This document shows positions 46,695 to 54,294 of a stretch of DNA of 64,000 nucleotides, in pieces. Below the pieces are notes generated by a model that had not been told where the DNA came from, did not search any database, and saw only the letters and a list, made by a program, of their open reading frames with translations. Each line of letters begins with the position of its first letter. The first letter of the stretch is position 1. Position numbers and translations under genes: made by a program. The stretch is from Xenococcus sp. MO_188.B8 (lineage in GTDB: Bacteria > Cyanobacteriota > Cyanobacteriia > Cyanobacteriales > Xenococcaceae): contig JASJDR010000022.1 in assembly GCA_030065615.1 (NCBI GenBank), positions 17,698-81,697 on the forward strand, read 5' to 3'.

Positions 46695-49385
46695 ATGAAG
46701 ACAATTCTGATTTTAGCCTCTAATCCTAGAGGAGATCTCCGAATAGATCGAGAAATTAGGGATTTAGAAAGTGCTATAGAACGTAGTAAAAATTCAGAAC
46801 TATTCGAGATAAAAATCAAGTTAGCGGTTACTGTAGAAAACTTAGATGAATTATTGTATGATAATCAACCCTATATTGTTCATTTTTGCGGACATGGAGC
46901 AGGCAAGCAAGGGTTAGTATTTGAAAATCAAGAAGGAGTAGAACAATTTCTATCTAATGAAGCTCTTTCTAATCTATTTAGAAATTGTGGCAGGGAGATA
47001 GAATGTGTTCTCTTAAATGCTTGTCATACAGAAGTTCAAGCAGACTTAATTGTTGAACATATTCCTTATGTAATTGGAACAAGTCGCGAAATTCTAGACA
47101 AAGCTGCTTACTATTTTTCAGTTGGATTTTATAAGGGCTTGGTACGAGAACAATCCATAGAAGTCAGCTATAAATGGGGTTATAATTCCATTCAAAGAAA
47201 TATGCCAAATGTAGAGATTAAATTCCATAGTACTGAAAAATTTCGCAAGATGGAAGTTCTTGAAGATGATGATTTAAAAATTGCTTCTGAACCCTTAAAA
47301 ATAATTTTGAAACGAAAGACAGTTCAAGAAAATAAATCGCAAGCAACTAAATTATCAGTAAATATTCCCCCTGAAGTTGACAAAGAAATCATCGAAGAAG
47401 GGAATAGAAAGAGATATTACGATAAATTGCGCGATGTTTTAGATCGGTTTGGACAAACAACTATTGAGCGAGAAGAACCAATATCTGAGTTTGAATATCG
47501 CCAGCGTCAGACATTCTTAAAGAAAGTTAAGGAATTCTGGATTGAGGGCTTCTTAAAACCTTCTCTCTGCTTTAATATTGCTATAGATAGAAATGTACCA
47601 ATCAATCCTTCTGGCCAAATTTTGCGTCCTCTGGATAATCTAGAAGTTATTCCCATAGATATTGATGAATCCTATGATGAACTACAACAGACAGATATCA
47701 TGGGTCAAATTGGAGGAGGCAAAACTCTACTAATATTAGGAGAGCCAGGTTCTGGTAAAACTATTGCCCTGTTGCAATTGGCAAAGCGACTGATCGAGCT
47801 TACTAAACTGGACATGACGAAGCCGATACCAGTGGTCTTGAATCTATCTTCTTGGGGGCAAAATTGGGGACAAAAGCAACAAGTCTCATTGAAAAAATGG
47901 TTAATTAAAGAACTCCAAGAGAAATATCAAGTGCCTAAGTCTTTGAGTAAAGCTGGGATTAAACAGGAACAACTGATTTTACTCCTGGATGGATTAGATG
48001 AAGTAGGAGCAAGCTTAGATGAAAAAAATGAAGAAAAAGCAAAACAACAGCGCAATGCTTGTGTAAGAGCTATTAATAAATTTATTGCCAAGCATCTTCA
48101 AACTGAAATTGTGGTCTGTAGTCGAGTCAAGGATTATGGAGCTCTAACTGAAAAGCTTCTATTAAGTAGTGTGATTTGTATTCAACCTCTCTCTAAGCAA
48201 CAGTTATTGGAATTCCTGAAAAATGCGGATGATTCTCTATCAGGTTTAAAGACCGTTATTGAAAGGGATCGAGAGATTGCAGAATTTGCTCAAACTCCTT
48301 TGATCTTAAACATGATGACTTGGACATATCAAAATTGTTCAGCAGAAGAATGTTATAAACAGTTTCGCATATCTCAAGATCGCCTTGACAACTTATTTGA
48401 ATCATATATTGAAAAAAATTTAGAGCGAGAAAATGAAGTAAAAAAATCGGAGCATCCCATTTTCGTAAATCTATTAAGCAAACTAACGAGAAGACTAGGG
48501 TTTCAAGGCATAATTGAAAGTTTCATGTGCCAAATTGGGATGCTCCCAAAAAAATATACTAAAGAGAAGATTTTGTTTTGGCTCAGTTGGTTGGCAAAAA
48601 GGATGATGAACGAATCGCAAACGGTTTTTTTGATTGAAAAGATACAACCAACGTGGCTAGAGAGTCGAAGTGAGATAAGAGAATATCAAATCAGAAATTT
48701 TTTGATTGGAGGGCTGATTGGATGGTTAATTGGAGGGCTGTTTATGCTGAGCAACGAAATCACGCTATTTGAGCAAATGAGTTGGTCATGGCAAAAAGCC
48801 AAGTCTAGGCTAATTCGTCAACTGGGTTTGGGGCTGATTTTGGGACTGATTATTGGGCTGCTGCAGGTAAACCCGATTGGAGGGCTGATTATGGGGCTGA
48901 TTGGAGGGCTGATTTTTGGGCTGTATAGTGGTTTGGGTAGTACTGAAGTAGAGCAGAGAACTTTTCCCAATCAAGGAATTTGGAGTTCGGCTAAAAATTT
49001 TGCCCTAGTTGTCTTGATCGTTGGTCTGATTATTGGTCTGATTATGGGTCTGGTTGGATTGATTGCAGGGATATTTGGTATGGTGATTACAGGAATGTTG
49101 GGGCTAATTGGAGGGCTAGTTGGAGGACTAATTCTGTTTGGTCAATGGTTTTTTTTGGGAGGGCTTCTTTTTGGTCCGCTTGTAGGACTACAGTATGGTG
49201 GAGCAACTTGTATCAAACACTTTAACCTTCGCTGGATGCTCTACCAAAAAGGTCTTATTCCCTGTGACTATGCTCGCTTCCTTGGTTATGCTTCAGAGCG
49301 CCTGTTGATGAAAAAAGTTGGTGGGGGTTATGTCTTTTACCACCGAATGCTGATGGAACATTTTGCCCAGAGAGAAATTGATTAA
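46695..49385 (+). CDS. CHAT-NACHT-transmembrane protein (STAND NTPase)
   Basis: An 896-residue protein in three parts. Residues 1-180: a CHAT-like caspase fold, with dyad His67 (IVHFCGHGAG) and Cys110 (CVLLNACHT). Residues 320-600: NACHT NTPase, Walker A GEPGSGKT at 349-356, Walker B LILLLDGLDEV at 427-437. Residues 690-860: a membrane region rich in GGLIxGLIxGL repeats. The end (RFLGYASERLLMKKVGGGYV, HRMLMEHFA) is typical of cyanobacterial NACHT proteins. AAGGAG lies 13 bases before the ATG. STAND proteins with protease or membrane effectors act in bacterial immunity and cell death. That role is inferred here. Confidence 0.85.
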   Translation: MKTILILASNPRGDLRIDREIRDLESAIERSKNSELFEIKIKLAVTVENLDELLYDNQPYIVHFCGHGAGKQGLVFENQEGVEQFLSNEALSNLFRNCGREIECVLLNACHTEVQADLIVEHIPYVIGTSREILDKAAYYFSVGFYKGLVREQSIEVSYKWGYNSIQRNMPNVEIKFHSTEKFRKMEVLEDDDLKIASEPLKIILKRKTVQENKSQATKLSVNIPPEVDKEIIEEGNRKRYYDKLRDVLDRFGQTTIEREEPISEFEYRQRQTFLKKVKEFWIEGFLKPSLCFNIAIDRNVPINPSGQILRPLDNLEVIPIDIDESYDELQQTDIMGQIGGGKTLLILGEPGSGKTIALLQLAKRLIELTKLDMTKPIPVVLNLSSWGQNWGQKQQVSLKKWLIKELQEKYQVPKSLSKAGIKQEQLILLLDGLDEVGASLDEKNEEKAKQQRNACVRAINKFIAKHLQTEIVVCSRVKDYGALTEKLLLSSVICIQPLSKQQLLEFLKNADDSLSGLKTVIERDREIAEFAQTPLILNMMTWTYQNCSAEECYKQFRISQDRLDNLFESYIEKNLERENEVKKSEHPIFVNLLSKLTRRLGFQGIIESFMCQIGMLPKKYTKEKILFWLSWLAKRMMNESQTVFLIEKIQPTWLESRSEIREYQIRNFLIGGLIGWLIGGLFMLSNEITLFEQMSWSWQKAKSRLIRQLGLGLILGLIIGLLQVNPIGGLIMGLIGGLIFGLYSGLGSTEVEQRTFPNQGIWSSAKNFALVVLIVGLIIGLIMGLVGLIAGIFGMVITGMLGLIGGLVGGLILFGQWFFLGGLLFGPLVGLQYGGATCIKHFNLRWMLYQKGLIPCDYARFLGYASERLLMKKVGGGYVFYHRMLMEHFAQREID

Positions 49386-49463
49386 ATCTTTTATGAATGG
49401 AAAGAGCGCTTTTTGTTTAAATTGCAAGCACTTCTCTAAAGTAAATTTCGCTCTGGTAAAGAT

Positions 49464-49556
49464 ATGGAATATCCTAGAATTTATAAAGCTAAAGCAATTG
49501 ATGACACTACATTGATGGTTGAATTTGATAATCAAGAGATTTAAAAATACGATAAA
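49464..49556 (+). pseudogene. DUF2442 fragment
   Basis: A 26-codon frame, MEYPRIYKAKAIDDTTLMVE, then FDNQEI and a stop, followed in frame by KYDK. This matches the start of DUF2442 proteins (PRI-V, D-TL-V-F-NGE---YD), usually paired with a DUF4160 toxin. A single base change made the TAA. No partner toxin remains. A dead antitoxin-type gene. Confidence 0.5.
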
Positions 49557-49589
49557 TGAGTATGAACTTCGGAAAAATGGGGTTAAATT

Positions 49590-49835
49590 ATGAGTTTAGT
49601 GATTCCTGACGAGTTTCTGCAAACAGCAGATATTTCAGAAGCTGAACTACAGCTAGAAATTGCCATTTTGCTTTTTCAGCAAGAGAAAATTACCTTGGGA
49701 ACAGCCAGTCAATTTGCAGGTATGAATCAGTTAGACTTTCAGCGAATTTTAGGTAGCCGTAAAATTCCTATTCATTACGGAGTTGACGAGTTTAAACAAG
49801 ACCTAAAAACATTAGAGGCAAACAACTGGCGATGA
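49590..49835 (+). CDS. UPF0175 family antitoxin
   Basis: An 81-residue protein of the UPF0175 family: SLVIPDEFL at the start, LQLEIAILLFQQEKITLGTA, then GMNQLDFQRILGSRKIPIHY. The central part is a helix-turn-helix that likely binds its own promoter. Its stop overlaps the start of the DUF3368 toxin gene by four bases (ATGA), which is the usual arrangement of antitoxin first. A truncated relative lies at 52940-53029. Confidence 0.85.
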   Translation: MSLVIPDEFLQTADISEAELQLEIAILLFQQEKITLGTASQFAGMNQLDFQRILGSRKIPIHYGVDEFKQDLKTLEANNWR

Positions 49836-50323
49836 TTATTGTCAGTAATACTTCACCGATCTTTTATCTTTCTACCATTGGTCAACTCAATCTATTGCGT
49901 CAGCTCTACAATGAAATTTTAATTCCGACTACTGTTTTCAACGAAATAACTAATGTTGGCAATACTGATGTTAGTGCCAGAGTTGTTCCTGAGCTCAGCT
50001 GGATCAAAACTCAATCGGCAGCCGATCAAGCACTGGTAAGGACATTAAGCAAAGAACTAGATCCTGGAGAAGCTAAAGCGATCGCTTTAGCTGTTGAGTT
50101 AAAAGCCGATCGACTTATCATTGATGAACGACTGGGTAGATCTGCTGCGCTAAGATTAGGTCTAAAAATAACAGGTGTCTTAGGTATTCTGGTTGCCGCT
50201 AAACGCAGCAACTTGATTCAAGAGATAAAACCTTTACTCGATATCTTAATCGATCGAGTCGGCTTTTGGATTGATGAACAGCTTTATACAGAGGTTTTAC
50301 AGGCAGTTGACGAGTTACCATGA
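49832..50323 (+). CDS. DUF3368 PIN-like toxin
   Basis: A 163-residue PIN-like nuclease. Acidic residues expected at the active site occur in the N-terminal IIVSNTSPIFYLS segment (Asn in place of the usual Asp), ELDPGEAKAIALA and RLIIDERLG. DUF3368 proteins act as ribonuclease toxins paired with UPF0175 antitoxins. The pair is intact and overlaps by four bases. Confidence 0.85.
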   Translation: MIIVSNTSPIFYLSTIGQLNLLRQLYNEILIPTTVFNEITNVGNTDVSARVVPELSWIKTQSAADQALVRTLSKELDPGEAKAIALAVELKADRLIIDERLGRSAALRLGLKITGVLGILVAAKRSNLIQEIKPLLDILIDRVGFWIDEQLYTEVLQAVDELP

Positions 50324-50430
50324 AACCTAAAAAAGATGATCGCGTTTAGAGCTTCATATTTGATGCTAGCTTACATGGAAGCAAAATAAACATGAAGGAA
50401 AAAGGCATTCTCTTACAATATCTTTAATCA

Positions 50431-50468
50431 GCGATCGCGTTTAGGTCATTCATTGAAAATGCGATCGC
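50431..50468. repeat. HIP1-ended dispersed repeat, core form
   Basis: GCGATCGCGTTTAGGTCA then TTCATTGAAAATGCGATCGC: two HIP1 octamers 22 bases apart. It differs from the 44289-44329 copy by a few bases. A partial copy (ATCGCGTTTAGAGCTTCAT) lies at 50339-50357. Confidence 0.75.
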
Positions 50469-50516
50469 CTAGAGATTGGAATAGCTATTTTCACAATTAA
50501 AACTAATGAGAACAGT

Positions 50517-50882
50517 TTATTGATGATCGGGCAATGGTCGCTGACGAATTCGTTCTCTTTCAACGACTGTAAATCGGCCTTCAAATTGTAATCCTTCAGT
50601 CTGAAATAGTATCAACAATTGTTCGGCTGGTTCCACAGGACTTAATGGTCGATAACGAAGATAAATTACACCCGATGGTGATGTTAGACCTAAGCGATAA
50701 ATCAATTCACCATAATCACGATCAAATATTAGGATGACCCGTTTTTCAGATGCTGCCCAGGCTAATACTTCATTATCCTCAATTCCTGGTGACTCCTCGG
50801 TAATCGCCAGTACATCGTAACTGGCTTTTTGCAAAATTCTGACACTGGGTAGCGGAAAGTTCTCATTCGCTAAAAATTTCAC
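50517..50882 (-). CDS. DUF5615 PIN-like toxin
   Basis: A 121-residue PIN-like protein. Typical segments are MKFLANENFPLPSVRIL, DVLAITEESPGIEDNEVL and ILIFDRDYGELIY, supplying conserved Asn/Asp/Glu. DUF5615 proteins are putative ribonuclease toxins. Its start overlaps by one base the stop of the DUF433 antitoxin gene, which comes first on the minus strand. The pair is complete. Confidence 0.85.
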   Translation of the reverse strand: MKFLANENFPLPSVRILQKASYDVLAITEESPGIEDNEVLAWAASEKRVILIFDRDYGELIYRLGLTSPSGVIYLRYRPLSPVEPAEQLLILFQTEGLQFEGRFTVVERERIRQRPLPDHQ

Positions 50883-51127
50883 TAGCCTGCCTCAGTGATC
50901 GGTGCCAAAGTATACAGAAATTCATCTTGCATACACTCAACAGCAAAGGCAAAAATTGCTCGTATTGATTCCGTATTTAATGTTGGATAACTCTCTAATA
51001 CCTGTGACTCCGTCCAGCCAGCAGCAAATAATCCTAAAATAAACTCAACCGATAAACGAGTATCTTTAACCACTGGCCTACCTAATAAAATGTTTGGGTT
51101 TGAATGAATGTATTGTCTCCAATCCAT
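50882..51127 (-). CDS. DUF433 antitoxin
   Basis: An 81-residue DUF433 protein: YIHSNPNILLGRPVVKDTRL, then SVEFILGLFAAGWTESQVLE with a helix-turn-helix character, and SYPTLNTESIRAIFAFA. DUF433 proteins are the antitoxin partners of DUF5615 toxins. It is the first gene of the pair, overlapping the toxin by one base. Confidence 0.88.
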   Translation of the reverse strand: MDWRQYIHSNPNILLGRPVVKDTRLSVEFILGLFAAGWTESQVLESYPTLNTESIRAIFAFAVECMQDEFLYTLAPITEAG

Positions 51128-51189
51128 GATCGCTTTTCTACTTCAATTTACGCTTAATTCTCAATGATCGTATCTCAAACACAATGTCA

Positions 51190-51324
51190 CGACTGACTTT
51201 TTCATAATAGCTGCAACATTGATTCTAACAAGATCAGGCGATCGCGCTTAGAGCTTCATAGAAATGCGATCTCGCCAGAGGCGAGGCGCTTCACGATCAG
51301 CCGAAGGCTGGCACTGCGCGATCG
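51190..51324. repeat. HIP1-ended repeat, long form, plus hairpin modules
   Basis: The first part (GACTTTTTCATAATAGC, TTCTAACAAG, then GCGATCGCGCTTAGAGCTTC) repeats the word order of 44248-44330. It runs into GCGAGGCGCTTCACGATCA, related to the 55-bp repeat at 15734, and CAGCCGAAGGCTGGCACTGC, a hairpin module also seen inverted at 52138-52152. Mosaic of repeats; no gene. Confidence 0.7.
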
Positions 51325-51338
51325 CCTTAAGGATATTG

Positions 51339-51602
51339 TTACTTATGTGAAGATGAGAAGCTAGCAACTTCCACAGATTTCGTAATTGCTACTTTTTTGC
51401 GATCGCGCTTAATACGGTCAATCTCTTTGAGAGTAAATGAAGTCAGGTAACTCGTACCGCAACTAGGACAACTAATAACTGGTACGTTTTCAATTACAAG
51501 TAGATCTTCTCCCTTTCCATAGGTTCGAGAAGTATAGCGAGTTTTGGCTTCAGCACAACCACAAACATCACAAACAATAGATTCTTCAGATTCAGACTGC
51601 AT
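51339..51602 (-). CDS. YgiT-type zinc-finger protein (MqsA-like antitoxin part)
   Basis: An 87-residue protein with CDVCGC at residues 11-16 and CPSCG near 46, the two CxxC of a YgiT/MqsA zinc finger. It lacks the C-terminal helix-turn-helix of full MqsA, as is usual for these short forms. It is second in a two-gene unit with the DUF4258 gene, overlapping its end by 11 bp. It should act as the antitoxin. Confidence 0.82.
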   Translation of the reverse strand: MQSESEESIVCDVCGCAEAKTRYTSRTYGKGEDLLVIENVPVISCPSCGTSYLTSFTLKEIDRIKRDRKKVAITKSVEVASFSSSHK

Positions 51603-51897
51603 AGACCGTAATTATAATTACCTTGCCAGATAAGCCTAGCTTAACAATCACCTCAACAAGATCGCCATCAGTGGAATATCCTCGAATCCGATATTTACGC
51701 TCTGCTGTAGCTATATCCTTCTGACGCTCAAGAATTTCTCCTGTGAGGATAGCCTGCTCAACATCGTCTAGCATTAGATTGTCATCATCCATCTCTTCAT
51801 CAGCATGAATCGTCATAACATAATGCTGCTGAAGAATTTTTTGCTGGATGTTTTCTAAAATAGATTCAAACACTATAGTTAATGCTTTAAAAGTCAA
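51592..51897 (-). CDS. DUF4258 toxin (RelE/MqsR-like)
   Basis: A 101-residue protein whose core is DUF4258: MTIHADEEMDDDNLMLDDVE, then AILTGEILERQKDIA, KYRIRGYSTDGDLVEVIVKL and IIITVYAV. DUF4258 has the RelE/MqsR fold and pairs with YgiT zinc-finger antitoxins. The first 25 residues precede the domain and the start may be internal (Met28). The gene order is toxin first, as in mqsRA. Confidence 0.82.
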   Translation of the reverse strand: MTFKALTIVFESILENIQQKILQQHYVMTIHADEEMDDDNLMLDDVEQAILTGEILERQKDIATAERKYRIRGYSTDGDLVEVIVKLGLSGKVIIITVYAV

Positions 51898-52219
51898 TCC
51901 TTAACAAGGGTACACTCTGCAATCTCAATCAGTGAAAATTGCACTAAGCGTACCGTAAAGCAAATTTTTTCGCGCGCCGCACTTGCGCAGCTCCGGGATG
52001 GGGGGTTTCAGTGATTAATGAATTCGTATCACTAGTTAATTTTGTTGTATTTGAACCCCCATTCCCGCCAGAAGGGGCAGCGGATCGTGCACGAGATCGC
52101 GCTTAGAGCTTCATAGAAATGCGATCGCGCAGCGCCAGCCTTCGGCTGACCATGCAGAGCCAGGCTTTGCCTGATCGCACTGTAATAAAATAAAAGAATT
52201 AAGGTGACGGAGTTACATT
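51898..52219. other. Intergenic, 322 bp, inverted repeat and dispersed repeats
   Basis: A large inverted repeat has arms CGGGATGGGGGGTTTCA (51994-52010) and TTTGAACCCCCATTCCCG (52050-52067) with small mismatches. A HIP1-ended repeat core (52096-52130) and hairpin modules (CAGCCTTCGGCTGA, CAGGCTTTGCCTGA) follow. No gene is seen. Confidence 0.65.
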
Positions 52220-52856
52220 ATGACTTTGATAACTGCCAAGTGGACAACTGAAGAATATCACCGCATGATTGCTGCTGGAGTTTTGCGCGATCGCAAAGTT
52301 GAACTACTAAAGGGAGAAATTGTCGAAATGCCACCAGAAGGAGAGCCTCATGCTTATTGTAGTGATGAAGCTGGAGAGTATCTGGCAAAATTACTGGGAG
52401 ATCGTGCCAAAATTCGCCATGCTAAACCAACTATATTACCTAACAATTCTGAACCAGAACCAGATCTAGCCATTGTCAAACGTTTAGGACGGGAATACCG
52501 AGAGCATCACAAATATATTCTGGCTGATTGAAGTGCGACCCCGCGTTATCCTAAAGGACTACCTTCGGGGCGTGCGGAGCGGTATCCTTTAGGGCGGCTT
52601 AAGACGCAAGGGAACGCGCACTTTTGAATACGCTAACACTAGTTTAGAGAAAGATTTAGATATCAAAAATAAAATCTACGCTGAAGCAGGTATTCCTGAA
52701 TATTGGGTTGTAAATCTCAAAGAATTACATTTGGTAGTGTTTCGGGAACCGTTAGACGGAGATTACGCTACTAAATTTACACTTTCTACGGGAACCATTC
52801 AACCTCTGGCATTTCCTGATATTTCTGTCGCCATCAAGAATGTTCTCAATAAATAA
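52220..52856 (+). pseudogene. Uma2-type (DUF820) nuclease gene broken by a repeat insertion
   Basis: The N-terminal half is a good Uma2 protein (WTTEEYHRMIAAGVLRDRKV, ELLKGEIVEMPPEGEPHAYC, EPEPDLAIVK) and reaches REHHKY. The frame then shifts to IFWLIEV, and a 93-bp hairpin element follows (52531-52623). Family sequence resumes with EYANTSLEKDLDIKNKIYAE, then GIPEYWVVNL, and ends at 52856. A few residues between KY and IFW also appear lost. The gene is dead, with the PD-(D/E)XK nuclease core split. Uma2 proteins are abundant in cyanobacteria and of unknown role. Confidence 0.85.
52531..52623. mobile_element. 93-bp MITE-like hairpin element inside the Uma2 gene
   Basis: Ends are the 7-bp inverted repeat AAGTGCG/CGCACTT. 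Inside lie the dispersed module GCGGAGCGGTATCCTTTAG (also at 28678 and, diverged, at 6426) and the inverted words CCTAAAGGA/TCCTTTAGG. No coding capacity. Its position within a recognisable gene shows it was inserted. No clear target duplication is visible to me. Confidence 0.7.
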
Positions 52857-52939
52857 GAATCTCTTCTAATTCTAATTTTACAAAGGTAATTTATTAGTTC
52901 AGGAACTTAAAATGTTTATAGTAGTAGACAAATTTAGCT

Positions 52940-53029
52940 ATGAGTCTTGTTATCCCTGAAGAAATTTTAACCACAAACCGCATGAGCGAAGCTGAAATGC
53001 GTCAGGAAATCGCTTTGAGTAATGAGTAA
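52940..53029 (+). pseudogene. Truncated UPF0175 antitoxin
   Basis: A 29-codon frame MSLVIPEEILTTNRMSEAEM then RQEIAL, matching the N-terminus of the intact UPF0175 gene at 49590 (MSLVIPDEFLQTADISEAEL). It then runs into unrelated sequence and stops. No toxin partner follows. A remnant. Confidence 0.75.
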
Positions 53030-53242
53030 TGGGTAAATACCTATGACTTAAACAACACGAAAACTAATTTTTGCCACCGTAAATTTCGCTCACCCGGTCA
53101 AAGCCCTTAGTAATGACCTAGATATTGTCTATACAACAGGGTTTTAAGATTTGTTGATGAAATAGATAATAGAGATCGCGTTTAGGTCGTCTATGGAAAA
53201 TGCGATCATCTTAAAAATAAAATTATAATAGCTATTTTATAT

Positions 53243-53650
53243 TTACTTTTTATCAATCTTAGGACGGTTAATATGTTGAGGAAAACCAAGATTTTTAATT
53301 ACCTGGTATTTTCTTGCCTCTTCTAACTTTTTGAGCTCTGTATAATCTACCCAATGGATACAATTCACAGGACAAGTATCCATCGCCTCTTCGATTAGCT
53401 CTTCTGTATCACCATTCTGATTAAAAACCCGCGCCCGTCCATAATCAGGCTCGATATAAAAAGTATTAGTCGCAGTATGAGCACAATGCTTACAACCGAT
53501 ACAAGTAGTCTCGTCTACATAAGCACCTTTTTGCCGTAATACTCCACCTAATTCTGGCTCCAAGCCAGTCCTTTCGGGCGCGTCTCGAAAAATTCCCCCT
53601 AACTCTGGCTCTAAACCTGTAGTTTCGGGGGTAGAATCAAAATCTGACAT
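53243..53650 (-). CDS. Bacterial-type ferredoxin with N-terminal repeat
   Basis: A 135-residue ferredoxin. Cluster ligands lie in CIGCKHCAHTATNTF (the fourth Cys of this motif is Thr-like) and CPVNC near residue 94-98, so one cluster, 3Fe-4S or 4Fe-4S, is expected. Residues 1-40 carry a duplicated TGLEPELGG module (TGLEPELGGIFRDAPER then TGLEPELGGVLRQKG) before the ferredoxin domain. The start codon directly follows the stop of ycf35, with no gap. Similar ferredoxins lie next to ycf35 and DUF2997 in many cyanobacteria; the partner enzyme is unknown. Confidence 0.82.
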   Translation of the reverse strand: MSDFDSTPETTGLEPELGGIFRDAPERTGLEPELGGVLRQKGAYVDETTCIGCKHCAHTATNTFYIEPDYGRARVFNQNGDTEELIEEAMDTCPVNCIHWVDYTELKKLEEARKYQVIKNLGFPQHINRPKIDKK

Positions 53651-54037
53651 CTAACCGTTCCAGCGTTGTACTACTAAGCGAATTGAACCGTCTTGATTTT
53701 TCTGTTCTTCAGAAATTTGGAATCCTTGCTTAGAAGTTTCGTTGACGACTGTATGATAAGCGTAGCGTTGAGTTACTTTTCTCAGAAATCCCTCTACAGT
53801 GAGAGGTTGTTGCCAATATTGTAAATCTGCTACTAATTCATACTCACTACCATTCCAGCTAAAGCCAAAATCATAGTTATTATCTTGCTCTACCACCACT
53901 TCTGCATCTCTGGTTTGTCCTTGATATCCTCTAATGGGTGCAGAACCTGCTTTCCAATCAATATCGAGATCGCTAAGGGCGGATTTTAAAGAGTCGAGAT
54001 TCCGAATTTTAGTTTTGATATTGCTGAAATGAGACAT
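53651..54037 (-). CDS. ycf35: Ycf35 (DUF1257) protein
   Basis: A 128-residue protein of the Ycf35 family, found in cyanobacteria and red-algal plastids: MSHFSNIKTKIRNLDSLKSA, then VEQDNNYDFGFSWNGSEYEL, then VTQRYAYHTVVNETSKQGF. Function not established. Middle gene of DUF2997-ycf35-ferredoxin, a cluster kept across cyanobacteria, suggesting a common redox-related task. Confidence 0.88.
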   Translation of the reverse strand: MSHFSNIKTKIRNLDSLKSALSDLDIDWKAGSAPIRGYQGQTRDAEVVVEQDNNYDFGFSWNGSEYELVADLQYWQQPLTVEGFLRKVTQRYAYHTVVNETSKQGFQISEEQKNQDGSIRLVVQRWNG

Positions 54038-54078
54038 TTTGGTTTGATATTAAATAAAAAGAGATAGATTATGTTAAA

Positions 54079-54294
54079 TTACCAATCGCTAAAAGTATCT
54101 TGGTTATTTACTTTTGTTGATTGTTGGTTTTTTTGAGCGTAGTATTCTGAAGTTGTTTCTTGAGAAATAACTACCCCCAATTCTGCTTCAACAGCTGCTG
54201 TCACCTCTTGACAAGAAGAGCCAATGATTCCTGTAACTGTTTCTTTAACCCGACCATCGGGATAAATAATAAATTCTAAGGTTTCGGCGTTCAT
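54079..54294 (-). CDS. DUF2997 protein
   Basis: A 71-residue DUF2997 protein (LEFIIYPDGRVKETVTGIIG, then CQEVTAAVEAELG). ATG at 54294 is preferred to a TTG just upstream. It is the first gene of the minus-strand trio with ycf35 and the ferredoxin. Function unknown; the family resembles YcfE-like small proteins only in size. Confidence 0.85.
   Translation of the reverse strand: MNAETLEFIIYPDGRVKETVTGIIGSSCQEVTAAVEAELGVVISQETTSEYYAQKNQQSTKVNNQDTFSDW

Noticed and set aside
52045..52070. GGGGGTTCAAATAC on the minus strand as a tRNA T-arm
   Set aside because: No acceptor stem, anticodon arm or CCA end surrounds it; it is one arm of an inverted repeat.
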